Assembly: GCA_017651245.1 (NCBI GenBank)
Contig: JAGCDQ010000034.1
Location: forward strand, 40,715-104,714
Reading direction: 5' to 3'
Source: Bacteroidaceae bacterium
GTDB lineage: Bacteria; Bacteroidota; Bacteroidia; Bacteroidales; Bacteroidaceae
Length of the DNA: 64,000 nucleotides
Both the position numbers and the translations under genes were made by a program. The notes under the pieces were generated by a model. The model had not been told where the DNA came from. It made no database searches and saw only the letters and a list, made by a program, of their open reading frames with translations. Shown piece after piece: positions 14,901 to 25,900 of this stretch (the first letter of the stretch is position 1; the number at the start of each line of letters is the position of its first letter).

Positions 14901-17807
14901 TCACCATCCGCCACCCCAGCTTCCGAAGTCACCATCCCATTCACCATGATGTTTCTTTTCTTCGGTGAGGGCATTCTTGCCTCCCAAAATGTTGAACCGA
15001 TAAATGGCGCGGAGCATGCCGTACTGGTAGATGGCGTTGTTGCGTGAGTCGGTACGCATGAGGGCAGAGATGTTACGGCTGATGTTGGTCTGTTGACCCA
15101 GAATGTCGTTGACTTCGAGCATGATGGTGAGGGCGCGCCCTTTGAGGAATGAATGAGATAACTGTGCATTCCACAGCAGTTCGTTGGTGTTCATTTCCCG
15201 GGCAGAATACCCCCTGCGGCTGCTCATGCCAATATCGGTCGATAGGGATGTACCCCAAGGAGTCGTCCATTCCAATTCCGCTCCGTAGGAGAAGTCATAG
15301 GTCTTCATGTTTCCCATGTCATTCAGGCTGTTCTTGGAGTGTGCATAGTTGAGCCGTCCGTTGAGAGAGGCACTGAATAGCTCTGTGCGATAGGAGAAGT
15401 CGAGTCCGGTGTCGAGGCTGATGCTTTTGGTGATGGATTTAAGATCTGTGGTGTTGTCATCCCCTGTCGCATTGTTGTAGAAACCCACATTGCGTGCGTA
15501 GTCTCCTCCAAAATCAACATCGATATTAAATGCCTTTTCTTTTCCCAAGCCGGTGCTGAATCCTAAGCCACCTCCTCCGTTCCAGTTGCCGTTGATGTTC
15601 ATTGGCATCGTTGTGCGCACACCCGTTGTGTTGTCGAAAGTGGTCTTGTTGTCGATGCTGTTTCGGGTGGCATTGAACCAGAACCAAGAGAAGATGCCTC
15701 GTTGCTGTTCGGCATTGAAGGTGTCGAAGTCGGCAAAGATGTTATGCGAGAACGAGGGTTTCAGTCCTGGATTGCCTTTAGTGATGACGAGCGGGTTGGA
15801 GTCGTCCTTGATGTCGAGCAGGTTGGTCATGCTGGGCTGACGTGTACGTCCGTTGTAGCGCACGTGGAGGTTGGTCTGCTTGTCGGGGTTCCAGCGGAAG
15901 TTGATGCGTGGTGCGATATTGAACACGCTGCGTGTAATCTCTGGATAGGTGTAACCCATGTATTTGTAGTTCAGCGTGGTGCGTTGAGGCAGGAGGTCGA
16001 GTCCGATGCTGAAGTTATACTTCTCACGCACCCTGCGGAAGCTGAGGTTGATGGTCTGGTTGTAGTTGCGGTATTCTGAGAATTGACTCAGCCTGTTGGC
16101 AACGGAGTCTGTGCCATCCAGTACGTATTTCATGTCGTTCATGAACTGTAGCACGGCATTGATGTTGTATCGGTTGTTCGCCATGCTCTGTGCCAGGGTC
16201 TGATAGGCATCGCTGTCGTAGATGAAGGCACGTCGGTCATTCTTGCTATAGTTGTAATCGTAGGTGTAGCTCATTTGCAAATAGGTCCGGTCTGCAATCG
16301 GTTCGCTGTAGGTGAGTTGCCCTTGTATGCCATAGTTCTTCGACGGTGTGTCGTAGAATCGGTTGTTCTGCTGATTGGTGCCCATCGTGTTGTAAGTGAT
16401 GTTGGCTGCTGACAGCTGCTTACTTTTGCCATCGCTGAAGTTTCCATTCACACGCAGGGTTATGTCTCTTCCTTTATTGTTCAATTTGCGGTTTGCCTGC
16501 AGTTCTCCGCTGAAGTTAGTGTTGGTGTTGTTGCTCAGATTGTAGTTCGTGTTGGTATTGACCACGATGTCAGCCAACTTATTGAGCAAGGTGTCGTTAG
16601 GATCACCGCTGTAGGATCCTGAGGAACTATGTCCTCTTCCCCTGTTGCGTGAATAGGAGAAGTTGGGGCGGAAAATGATGTTGGTCATCGTGTCGGGCTT
16701 CCATTCCAGACGGAAATTGCCTGACACACGCTGGTTCGATGTGAAGTTCTTGCTATAGTCCTCATTGAACTTCGCCAACGAAGCATTGAAGTATTCCGTG
16801 GAAGACTTGTTCTCGTTGTCGCTGCCGTCATAGCGATAGCGAAAGCTTCCACCTGTCTCTAACTTAGGTTTGGCTGTTGCGAAATTGCCACCAATCTCTT
16901 TGCTGTTGCGCAGACCTCCGCCCCAGCCACCCCAGCGACCACCACCGCCTCCGAAGCCCATGTCAGCCACGTTGTTGGCACCACCAAGGAGGGTGGCTTG
17001 GAAATCATCTTTGAAACGGTTCACATTGAAGCGTTCGGCGTAGCGATGCTTCGTGCCCACACCCAGATTCACATTGCCGTGCCATCCATTTTTCATCCCC
17101 TCCTTCACCGTCAGGTCAAGCACCGTCTCCTCTTCACCGTCATCAATGCCCGTCACACGCGAGAGGTCGCTCTTCCTGTTGTAGGTTTTAAGCTTGTCAA
17201 TCATTTCTGTAGGTATGTTTTTCATTGCCACCTCTTTGTCGTTCAGGAAGAACTCCTTGCCGTCCACCAGAATTTTGCTGACACTCTTACCATTGATGGT
17301 GATGTTGCCTTCTTTGTCCACCTTCGCACCAGGCAACTGCTTGACGAGCGCTTCCAGCGTCGAACCTTCGGGCACACGATAGGCGGCTGCATTGTAAACC
17401 AGTGAGTCACCCGATACCGAAACCTTGGCGGCATTGGCTGTCACTTTAGCTGCATTCAGAAGGATGGCATCTGCCGACATCGTGATGTATCCGATGTTCA
17501 CATTCCCTTTTTTTTGCGTGGTCAGATCTACATTGACATATTTAGTGGTGTAGCCGACAAATGAAATCTTCAGTGTATAGGCTCCCTTCTTGACATTTTT
17601 AAATGTGAACTCACCCTGAGAACCGGTCGTGGTTCCTGTCACAAACGCACTATCGGGCAATGCGAGCAACTGCATGGTGGCAGCCACGACGGCTTCACCC
17701 GTTTCTTTCTCAATCACAGAACCGCTGACATTAAACGTGTTTTGTGCCAATATGCCGACACACGACAAAAATGCGGTGACGACCAACAAAATGATTTTCT
17801 TCTTCAT
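14901..17807 (-). CDS. Outer-membrane beta-barrel receptor with carboxypeptidase-regulatory-like N-terminus
   Basis: After a signal peptide (ending GILAQN) residues 25-115 form a CarboxypepD_reg-like beta sandwich (GSVIEKETGEAVVAATMQLL), residues 120-230 resemble a TonB receptor plug (ALVKQLPGAKVDKEGNITINGKSVSKILVDGKEF), and the rest is a large barrel rich in aromatic/asparagine strands, as in OMP_b-brl_3 proteins. A Gly/Trp-rich loop (GFGGGGGRWGGWGGG, ~280-295) and a Gly/Trp-rich end (GDFGSWGGGW) are unusual. At 968 residues it is a complete protein. It is followed on the same strand by the LytS/LytTR genes, suggesting a surface sensing or uptake unit; no SusD partner is present. Confidence 0.85.
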   Translation of the reverse strand: MKKKIILLVVTAFLSCVGILAQNTFNVSGSVIEKETGEAVVAATMQLLALPDSAFVTGTTTGSQGEFTFKNVKKGAYTLKISFVGYTTKYVNVDLTTQKKGNVNIGYITMSADAILLNAAKVTANAAKVSVSGDSLVYNAAAYRVPEGSTLEALVKQLPGAKVDKEGNITINGKSVSKILVDGKEFFLNDKEVAMKNIPTEMIDKLKTYNRKSDLSRVTGIDDGEEETVLDLTVKEGMKNGWHGNVNLGVGTKHRYAERFNVNRFKDDFQATLLGGANNVADMGFGGGGGRWGGWGGGLRNSKEIGGNFATAKPKLETGGSFRYRYDGSDNENKSSTEYFNASLAKFNEDYSKNFTSNQRVSGNFRLEWKPDTMTNIIFRPNFSYSRNRGRGHSSSGSYSGDPNDTLLNKLADIVVNTNTNYNLSNNTNTNFSGELQANRKLNNKGRDITLRVNGNFSDGKSKQLSAANITYNTMGTNQQNNRFYDTPSKNYGIQGQLTYSEPIADRTYLQMSYTYDYNYSKNDRRAFIYDSDAYQTLAQSMANNRYNINAVLQFMNDMKYVLDGTDSVANRLSQFSEYRNYNQTINLSFRRVREKYNFSIGLDLLPQRTTLNYKYMGYTYPEITRSVFNIAPRINFRWNPDKQTNLHVRYNGRTRQPSMTNLLDIKDDSNPLVITKGNPGLKPSFSHNIFADFDTFNAEQQRGIFSWFWFNATRNSIDNKTTFDNTTGVRTTMPMNINGNWNGGGGLGFSTGLGKEKAFNIDVDFGGDYARNVGFYNNATGDDNTTDLKSITKSISLDTGLDFSYRTELFSASLNGRLNYAHSKNSLNDMGNMKTYDFSYGAELEWTTPWGTSLSTDIGMSSRRGYSAREMNTNELLWNAQLSHSFLKGRALTIMLEVNDILGQQTNISRNISALMRTDSRNNAIYQYGMLRAIYRFNILGGKNALTEEKKHHGEWDGDFGSWGGGW

Positions 17808-17835
17808 AATTTTACCTTTTTGCTGAATTTTGCTG

Positions 17836-17843
17836 CAAAGGTA
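17836..17843 (-). promoter_or_regulatory. -7 box of barrel receptor gene
   Basis: CAAAGGTA on the + strand reads TACCTTTG on the - strand, 28 bases before the start codon. Confidence 0.65.
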
Positions 17844-17982
17844 CGCCCTCTATGCGCGAAATGAAAGAAGAAAGTGGGTGAAACGGGAAAAATCAAAGGT
17901 GAACTGTTTGTAAAGATGGTCATTCCATTCCCATAAGCAGTTTATAATTTTCCTTTTTTTTACCCCTTTTTTACCGCTTGAC

Positions 17983-18020
17983 TTTCAAAATATGCAAAAA
18001 TTGTTTCAAAATATGCAAAA
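17983..18020 (+). repeat. Direct repeat upstream of membrane-protein gene
   Basis: TTTCAAAATATGCAAAA occurs exactly at 17983-17999 and 18004-18020, a 21-base period equal to two helical turns, 49 bases before a -7 box. It may bind a regulator. The rest of the 325-base intergenic stretch 17808-18132 holds only the two promoters and T-rich runs. Confidence 0.55.
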
Positions 18021-18068
18021 TTTGGGGGGTGGAAAGCTTTTGATGTGTTATTGTTGTAAAAGTTTTAT

Positions 18069-18076
18069 TAACTTTG
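18069..18076 (+). promoter_or_regulatory. -7 box before membrane-protein gene
   Basis: TAACTTTG at 18069-18076, about 57 bases before the ATG at 18133; it excludes the longer frame beginning at 17992. Confidence 0.6.
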
Positions 18077-18132
18077 CGACTCAAGACCGTGAAAAAAAAT
18101 TTAATACAAATAACCCAAAACCTGAATCGCTA

Positions 18133-18681
18133 ATGCTAAGATTTAAGAAAAAGGCCAAGGTATTCGACATCGTGATCACCGCAGTCGGTGGCACGCTTTC
18201 AGTCGGCGTGATGATTTATGCCATTTTCCATTTCGGACTGAGCGAGTCGTGGCCCGAACTGGTGCTCAACCTTTTCTACATTGCCTGTCTGGCGATGATC
18301 TGGATGTACTTCTTCAACAAGCTTGACAGCCACCATTTCAACTACTGGTGTTCCATTTCCGTGGGCATGACGGTGCTGCTGCGCGACATCCTCTTTCCAC
18401 CCCCCTTGGCGTTTTTCTCCCTTCGCCTGACGTGCCTCATCCTCTCCGTGCTGTTGCTCTGCACGCTCACCTTCTTCTATGCACGGAAGGACTGGAGAAG
18501 CTACACCAAGCGCAACCTGTGGATTATTTGTATCATCGACATGGTCATTGCCTCCCTCTACAACTACGACCTCTACATAGAACCGATCAACGAATACACC
18601 AACTATCTGGTCACCGAAATCTGGATTCGTCCCACCATCACCTACGGGCTGGTGGCGTGTTTCGTGACGGAGAGGGAGTGA
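18133..18681 (+). CDS. Polytopic membrane protein of unknown function
   Basis: 182 residues beginning MLRFKKKAKVFD, chosen because the promoter lies downstream of the earlier in-frame ATG. Five or six hydrophobic helices are visible (VITAVGGTLSVGVMIYAIF; LVLNLFYIACLAMIWMYFF; WCSISVGMTVLLRDILF; FFSLRLTCLILSVLLLCTLTFFY; LWIICIIDMVIASLY; the last segment YGLVACFV), connected by short loops and ending in a charged tail. I do not recognise the family. It lies 59 bases upstream of the fimbrillin gene on the same strand, so it could be the first gene of that transcript. Confidence 0.65.
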   Translation: MLRFKKKAKVFDIVITAVGGTLSVGVMIYAIFHFGLSESWPELVLNLFYIACLAMIWMYFFNKLDSHHFNYWCSISVGMTVLLRDILFPPPLAFFSLRLTCLILSVLLLCTLTFFYARKDWRSYTKRNLWIICIIDMVIASLYNYDLYIEPINEYTNYLVTEIWIRPTITYGLVACFVTERE

Positions 18682-18740
18682 AGCGGGCGATGCCCTGAAC
18701 GAAAAATGAGAAATACAATAACAATCTAAAACTAATCATT

Positions 18741-19778
18741 ATGAAACAAATCTTAAACATTTTGCGAGGATGGTCGTGGCTGATGCTGCTGGCTCTCTTG
18801 GCTGGTTGTTCAAATGACAGCGATGAGCCAGAACCACCACAGCCAGAGAACCCTAAACAGTCATTCCCGTTAACCATTGAGGTAGAGGAGAACCCCATGA
18901 TTCCTGAGGGAGTAAGAAGTGTAGGTACAAGAGCTGCCATCACTACCACATCTTCGCTTGAAGCGTTCAATATGAGCTATGTGTATGGTACAGCAGAGCC
19001 AGGTTCCGTGTCAGCCTCGAAAAACGAAGAGGGGAAATGGAGCGGAGGAGACTGGCCTAATGATGCAGCGTTGAACAACTACAATGTTAATTGGTATGCC
19101 TATACAAGTTACACATCCGATACAGGTTCTGCTCAATTTGTGGGAAATGATGGTAATCCCTACATCGACTTTACGGTCGACGGGGATGTCGCAAATCAGC
19201 ATGATTTATTGGTGGCTCAAACCAGCGGTACCTACGCCGGAACTGGCGGTAACCTTAAGTTGACTTTTGACCATGTCTGCTCCGCATTGCGCTTGTTCAT
19301 CAAGAAATCGACAAACCTTAGTGCTTATACACTGAGCGTTAGCAACGTCACACTCTGCAATGTCGTTAAGCAAGGCTATTATTACTTCGGCACAGGGACG
19401 TGGACGCTGACCACGAGCCGCGCCAGCTACGACATTTATCCTGGTTCGGAGCCGCAGACACTGGGCTCTACAGACTACATACCCATGGACGGTGATCAGA
19501 GCAATAACGAGGCTACACATACCTACCTCTTCATGATTCCGCAGACGCTGACAGCATGGGATGGTACCACAGCCATTGCCTCTGCAACCGCACAAAGCTA
19601 CCTTGAGATTGAGTGTTCCATCACCAAAACAAGTGATAGCTCACCAGTTTATATTGGCACAGCTTATATCCCCTTCGCTGCCACTTTTTTGCAAGGTGTA
19701 CAACACGACGTGAAGATCAATATCGGCCAGAACTCGCTCTATAACAGTAATGGCACTAAAATCTTTAATAATAATTAA
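18741..19778 (+). CDS. Fimbrillin-family (Mfa/FimA-like) lipoprotein
   Basis: A lipoprotein signal with lipobox LLAGC begins MKQILNILRG, nearly the same peptide that starts the giant protein two genes downstream. The 345-residue body fits the Bacteroidales fimbrillin-like family (PF13149 type): a low-complexity DEPEPPQPENPKQ spacer, then HDLLVAQTSG and LTFDHVCSALRLFIKK, the hallmark strand pair, and a C-terminal YIPFAATFLQGVQHDVKINIG. Such proteins are pilus subunits or tips processed after lipidation by gingipain-like proteases. No Mfa2/FimB-type anchor gene is seen next to it; instead the peptide, giant protein, lipoprotein and DUF4421 genes follow. Confidence 0.85.
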   Translation: MKQILNILRGWSWLMLLALLAGCSNDSDEPEPPQPENPKQSFPLTIEVEENPMIPEGVRSVGTRAAITTTSSLEAFNMSYVYGTAEPGSVSASKNEEGKWSGGDWPNDAALNNYNVNWYAYTSYTSDTGSAQFVGNDGNPYIDFTVDGDVANQHDLLVAQTSGTYAGTGGNLKLTFDHVCSALRLFIKKSTNLSAYTLSVSNVTLCNVVKQGYYYFGTGTWTLTTSRASYDIYPGSEPQTLGSTDYIPMDGDQSNNEATHTYLFMIPQTLTAWDGTTAIASATAQSYLEIECSITKTSDSSPVYIGTAYIPFAATFLQGVQHDVKINIGQNSLYNSNGTKIFNNN

Positions 19779-19781
19779 GTT

Positions 19782-19928
19782 ATGAAGAAAACCTATATAC
19801 AACCCAAGATGAAAGCCGTTGCCTTAAAGGGTCCAAGCATGATGACAAGCGGCTCGTACACTGTGACCAAATTCAGAAGAAGTGATGACAAAAATAACTA
19901 TGACATCACCATTGGTGACAAAGACTAA
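19782..19928 (+). CDS. 48-residue peptide between fimbrillin and giant-protein genes
   Basis: An ATG three bases after the fimbrillin stop opens a 48-codon frame: MKKTYIQPKMKAVALKGPS, then MMTSGSYTVTK, then a hydrophilic end FRRSDDKNNYDITIGDKD. It has a basic N-terminus but no hydrophobic stretch long enough for a signal peptide. I recall many short Bacteroidales proteins starting MKKxYIxP with the same layout; they have no known function. Its tight placement inside the locus argues it is translated. It could be a regulator, a secreted peptide substrate, or a small structural subunit; none is shown. Confidence 0.6.
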   Translation: MKKTYIQPKMKAVALKGPSMMTSGSYTVTKFRRSDDKNNYDITIGDKD

Positions 19929-19963
19929 GAAGAATAGTTATATAATTTTTAATCTATAATATT

Positions 19964-22900
19964 ATGAAACAAACCTTAAACATTTTGCGAGGGCGGCCGT
20001 GGCTCGTGCTGCTGGCGCTTTTCGCTTGGATGCTGCCACAGAGGGCGGCGGCTGATGACGGTTACGACAGATACACCGATTTGTCGTACATGTACAACGT
20101 CTATGTGAGCGGTACGAACACCGTCACCATTACCGTGCCTTTATACGACATGGAGGGTGCTGACGCTTACATCATTGACGGTAACCTCTATGCCTCATGG
20201 GAAGGCCAAAGCGAGATTAATCTGTTTCACTGGGCGCTAAACAACAATAATAGCAGTATCGCCGGTGATGCAAGTACCTGTCCCGTCATGGTTTACTCTC
20301 AGGCTCCTGGCTACTTCAACTTGAAGTTGGGTAACACGAATGGTGTTGAAAGGCTGAACCCTCATGACTGGTCATCCAGAAAAGTTGCTCGCAACGATGA
20401 TGCATGCACCTTCGACATTTCTGCCGTTTGGGTGTTCCCCCAGGAGTTGCTAGGCAAGACCATCAAGTTGAGGTGGCATGTGCAGCGCGATGGTACAGGC
20501 CGTAATAAGGTATGGTTGGAGGAAAGCGCCGGACTCAAACAGCCCGACCCCATCACCCTGCCAGAGGCAAATGCTGTGACACCGCCCTTCATCAGCCTTG
20601 CAGTGCCGAGCAACGACAGCAAAGGTATGATTGAAGTGCCTTGGACGATGATTCCGGAGAAAATCAGCAAACTCCGCTATGAATATATCGACGCTAACAA
20701 CAGACTGGTCAGCAAGGATATGCCAGCCACCGCGAACAACGGTTCTATCAAGCTCAATGCCTACGAGCCTCACCGTAACTTCCGCATCATTGCCGACTAC
20801 TATGAGGCACAAACCATAGGCGACTATCTCATCAAGGACGCTGCGTCAGAGCCGCAGGACCTGGCAATGATTCATGCGCCCCACGGACTGACCGTCACCC
20901 CTTTGGGTGGCGCCACTTCGAAGGTGGAGGTGAAGTGGAACATTGGCAGCGTCACCGATGAGGATATCGCTGATATCGACTTCTTCGAGATTCAGCGCTC
21001 GCTGACGGGTAAGGAGGAAGACTTCGTCGGCATCGGTCAGGTACCATTCGCCCGTATCGGCGATGCTGCCCAGACGGTCTATACCTACGTTGACAGCACC
21101 TTTGTGGATGCCCTTGCCGAGCCAATGCTGACGGATGGCTATAACTTGGAGAACCTCACCTATCGCGTACGCCGCGCCATCACACAGAATTGGGGATGGG
21201 GGTTGGACAACCCCTGTGCCAGCACCGCCAAGTGCGTGTTGGACAACCTGCACCTGCTGCGCATTGCCAACTACTCGGCACAGTGGGAGGACAAGGATGC
21301 CTACACAGTCCGCGTGTCGTGGCAATATGCCGACGAGCCTAATGGCATGTGGGATGACCGCGCCAAGATGAAGATACACATCACCTCGACCAATCTGGCT
21401 GGCGAAGTGGTGGAAGAGAAGGACGTCGAACTGAATCAGGAAGATCGCGAACTGTGCTACAAGGTGATCGACCTCAGCCGTCCTTGTCTGAAGTATGACA
21501 TCAAACTATATGTGGACCGTAACAAATCGCCCCTCAACCTCTATGACGAGACCCAGATGAAGGACTACTACTTCCCCATCCGAAATGCAGCCGACTGGGA
21601 GACGTTCCGCAGCAAGGTGCAGGGTGCCAAGGGGCAGTACGACGTGAATGCTCGCCTTTATACCGATATCAACACTGGTATTGCTATTGGCTGGGAAAGC
21701 GACAGACCTTATCGTGGTATATTTGACGGCAACGGCCACACGCTGACCTTCAACATCAATAGTTCAGAACAATACGTCGCTCCTTTCCGACATGTCGGAA
21801 GTGCTACCATCAAAAATCTGCATGTGACAGGAACCATCAATACGACGGCTCAATATGCAGGCGGATTGGTTGGCTATATCTTTAACGAAAACAATGCCAC
21901 TATTGAGAACTGTCACTTGTCGATGACCATCAAGACTACGAACTATACCAATGGTGGATTCGTTTCCCGTCTGGGTGACAAGTCAAAAGTCGTATTGCGC
22001 AACTGTAAGTTCGATGGTTGCTTTGAGGGAGAACAAAGCCACCATAATGGCGGATTCATCGGCTATTGTCAGGCAAAGAGCTTTGCAATTATCGACAATA
22101 GTCTTTTTGCACCAGACCATATCAACACCAACGTTACAAGTTGCGAGACATGGGCACGAGGAACCTCTGATGCCACCATACATGTAATGAACAGCTATGC
22201 CACGATGGAGTATTCGTCGATGCTCACCATCCGCAATGCCAGCGATTGGCACAAGTTCGCCGTGATGGTGAATGAGGCATTGAACCAGTACGACGTGAAT
22301 GCCGTACTTGCTGCCGACATCACAATCAGTGAGCACGTGGGTGTAACCGAGGGAGCCATGTATCGTGGCACCTTCAACGGAAATGGCCATACGATAACTT
22401 TCAACAAGGAGTGGAAACCGACAACTGATGAAAGATTTATTGCTCTTTTCCGGCATGTAAGCAATGCCACCATCAAGAACTTGCATGTTGCAGGTACCAT
22501 CGAGTCTAACAGGATGTATCCTGCTGGTATCGTTGCACAAGTCAAAGATGGCACGGCAACCATCGAGAACTGCCAATCATCGGTCACCCTGAAGGGCACC
22601 ATGGATGGCGAAGGCACTCTCGCCGGTATCGTAGGACGCGTATCCAAATCCAAAGTTACGATACGCAACTGTAAGTTTGACGGAAGTTTTGAAGGTGATA
22701 AGTGCTATGGTAACGGTGGTTTCATCAGCTGGGTTGATGAAGGTAGCTCGGCAACCATCGATAACTGTCTCTTTACGCCTACGGCTATCAACACCAAGTT
22801 TGATAAGTGTAAGACGTGGGCACGTCAGGATAATAGTGGTAAAGTGACTGTTACTAACAGCTATGCCACCAAGGAGTATTCGGTATTCACCATCCGTAAC

Positions 22901-25900
22901 GCCGCCGATTGGGATACGTTCTGTGACATGATCAACACCTCAGACGGTCAGTATTACGTGGATGCCGACCTTGCCGCCGACATCAGTATTACGAAATCGG
23001 CTGCCGACAGCAGAATGTGGACTGGCACGTTCAACGGCAATGGTCATACTATCACCGTCAATATCGATGGCGGGAGAAATCAACACGTTGCCCTGTTCCG
23101 CTACACTAAAAACCATACCATCAAGAACCTGCACCTTAAAGGCACCATCAAGGGTGGACCTTACGTGGCGGGACTTGTAGGTGACACAAGGGGTGACTAT
23201 AATCACATTGAGAACTGCCGAGTATCAGCCACCTTAGAGTATGACTCTACTAGCGATGAAGAATATGCTGGTGGATTCGTCGGTGAAGGCTATGACCTAC
23301 CGCAGGTCATCACGAACTGCTTGTTCGATGGCTCAATCGCGGGTAATCGTCTTCATTATGCTGCTGCATTCATTGGCTGGCAAAGTTATTTTGGTAGACA
23401 AGTTAGTGGCAATGTGTTCAATAATAACCTTGAAAACGGATCGTCCTACCCCGCAGGCACTTCTTCTTATTCTCAGACTCTTGTAGGAATGAACTTTTAT
23501 CAAACTAGTTCTCTAGAGCCTAACTGGGCTAACGGACAATACGGTTCTAACAACTGGACGTACCACGCCGTAGATCGTCGTTCCGCCAGCGGTTCCATTG
23601 GTGTTACCGGATATGACTGCTGGACGGAAGCCTACCAGGTAGGTGACAAGTCGGCAAACGACTTGGTTGCCCAGTTGGGTACCGGCAACTGGAAGGTTGA
23701 CAGTGAAGGCAAGGTGGTGCCGAAGATGGAAGACTCCTATTCTACCAATGCCTGGTATAGTGGCAGCATCACGGCGAGTCAGCAGGTTGAAGCATTAGAC
23801 AAGGACAACTGGCATGTTGTTGATGGCAAGGCTGTGCCAAGGGCAAAGATAGCAGCGGAAATCACAGAGGAGGATGCTCTGGCGAACCTCGGTACGTGGA
23901 CAAAGGTCGGCGACACCATCGTGCCACCGACCACGACAGTAGCTGAGCCTAACTACGCAACCATCACACCGCCTACGCTGGACGACTTCTACCATTCAAG
24001 CACTGGTGTGATAGACGCTGAGCTGCTGGTGGAGCAACACCAGAGCAGCGTCGTGCTGACATGGAACACCGACGGCAACCCGATAGACTACTTCGTAGTG
24101 ATGCGCCGTGAGGTGGGACAAGGCGATGATGCATGGCAGGATGTATCGCCCAATATCGACCAGATGACCTACGAGGACAAGACTGTGTCGCCTCTGAAGA
24201 CCTATGAGTATAAGGTACGCGCGACAGCCGACTGTGAAGGGTCGCACCATACCTATACCAATGTGGTAGGTGGAGCATGTAAGAACACTGGTCGTCTGGA
24301 GGGCTACGTGCGCTTCAACGACGGTACAGGCATTGCCGGTGCAACGATAAACATCGTGGGCGGAAGCGTACAGACAAGTACTACCACCGACGAGAGCGGA
24401 CGCTACGTGGTTGATGAGCTGCCTTATCAGGGAGGAACAAGAATTACCTATGAGGTGACAGTCGGAAGTGGACTTGAAGCTGAGACACAGACGTACACTG
24501 CAACCTTCGATGACGAGATTAACGACGTTACGGTGCATGAGTTTACCGTTACCAACGGTAAGCGCTTCTCGGGCTATGTCACCTACGAGGGCACCAGCAT
24601 CCCCGTGAAGGGTGCCAACTTCATGGTGAACGGCAAGATGCTACATAACGCCACAGGCAAGTATGTGGAGACCGACGACGAGGGTGCTTTCTCGTTCCGT
24701 GTGAAACCAGGCGACAACACCATCCAGGTAGTCAAGGACGGTCACAAGTTCGTGAATAAGGGCTGGTATAAGGGACCTGGTGGTCATTATTTCACGGGCG
24801 ACGTGGCAGGCGTACAGTTCCAGGATTCTACTAAGGTGAAGCTGATTGGCCGCGTGGTTGGAGGTAACGACCAGGGCAAGCTGCCACTTGGCAACAACCT
24901 GTCGAAGAACAACCTGGGTGACAACCTGCAGATGGTACTCACCCTTGAGGGCGATAACAAGTCGTGGTTGGTTTATGACAACCTGAACCGTGAGCGCACC
25001 GAGCGCGACACCGTATATATGCATGTAGGCTCGGGCGGTCATAAGACGACGGTGAAGACCCAGCGTAAGCGCATGGAGGTGACCCCAGACCCGGCTACCG
25101 GCGAGTATGTTCTGATGCTGCCACCAGTGCGCTGGAAGGTACAGCAGGTTTATTGCACCGGCTATCCCACACTGTTCCAGGAGGGACAGGCAAGCGAGAT
25201 TGTCGACCTTACTAAGAGCCTCGTCCAGAAGGATACCACCTCTGTGGGTAGCTTCATGGATGTTGATGGAAATACCATCAGTAATCCTCATACAACATAT
25301 AACGCTATCTACAACCGAATCTATCGCAGCCCAATACAGCTGACATATAAGCAGCTGAGCTACGACGCGTTCGAGTACTTCGGTGACAAGAGCTATAACT
25401 CCCAGAACCTGAGTGGTGAGAGAGCCGTAGTGCCACTTGCCTACAAGAACCCAGCCGACACAACGAAGGCACTCTACACCTTCAACTATCCCGTGTTCAG
25501 TCTGGAGCGCAAATATAATATCCAGGTACAGGTGGCAGAGAGCTATCCGTACAATAACGACTATGCGAGCGAGAGAGTTGACTACGTGAAAGTGGGCGGT
25601 GGTGTAGCTACCATGCACAACGGCTTTAAGAACGGCGTGGCCGTGGATACGCTGCACTTGGATGACCAGGGACAGGCCGTCTTCATGCTGCAAGCCGACC
25701 ATGTATCGCAGCTGTTAGGTGTGGAGAACGCACTGAAGACTGTTACCTTCAGCGCGGAGCAGAATGGCAACCACTACACGGCAGAGCCCCTGCATGGCTA
25801 TGTGCTCAACATGTTCCCCATCGGAAAGGGTAAAGATCTGCTGGTTGAGGGTCAGCCTCTGCTCTTCGACATCCTGCGCGACCCACCAGGATCCTACAGC

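Noticed and set aside
2084-17807. A polysaccharide utilisation locus
   Set aside because: A CE15-like esterase, a GH3 and a carboxypeptidase-regulatory barrel occur, but there is no SusD homologue or hybrid regulator, and the genes lie in separate units with their own terminators.
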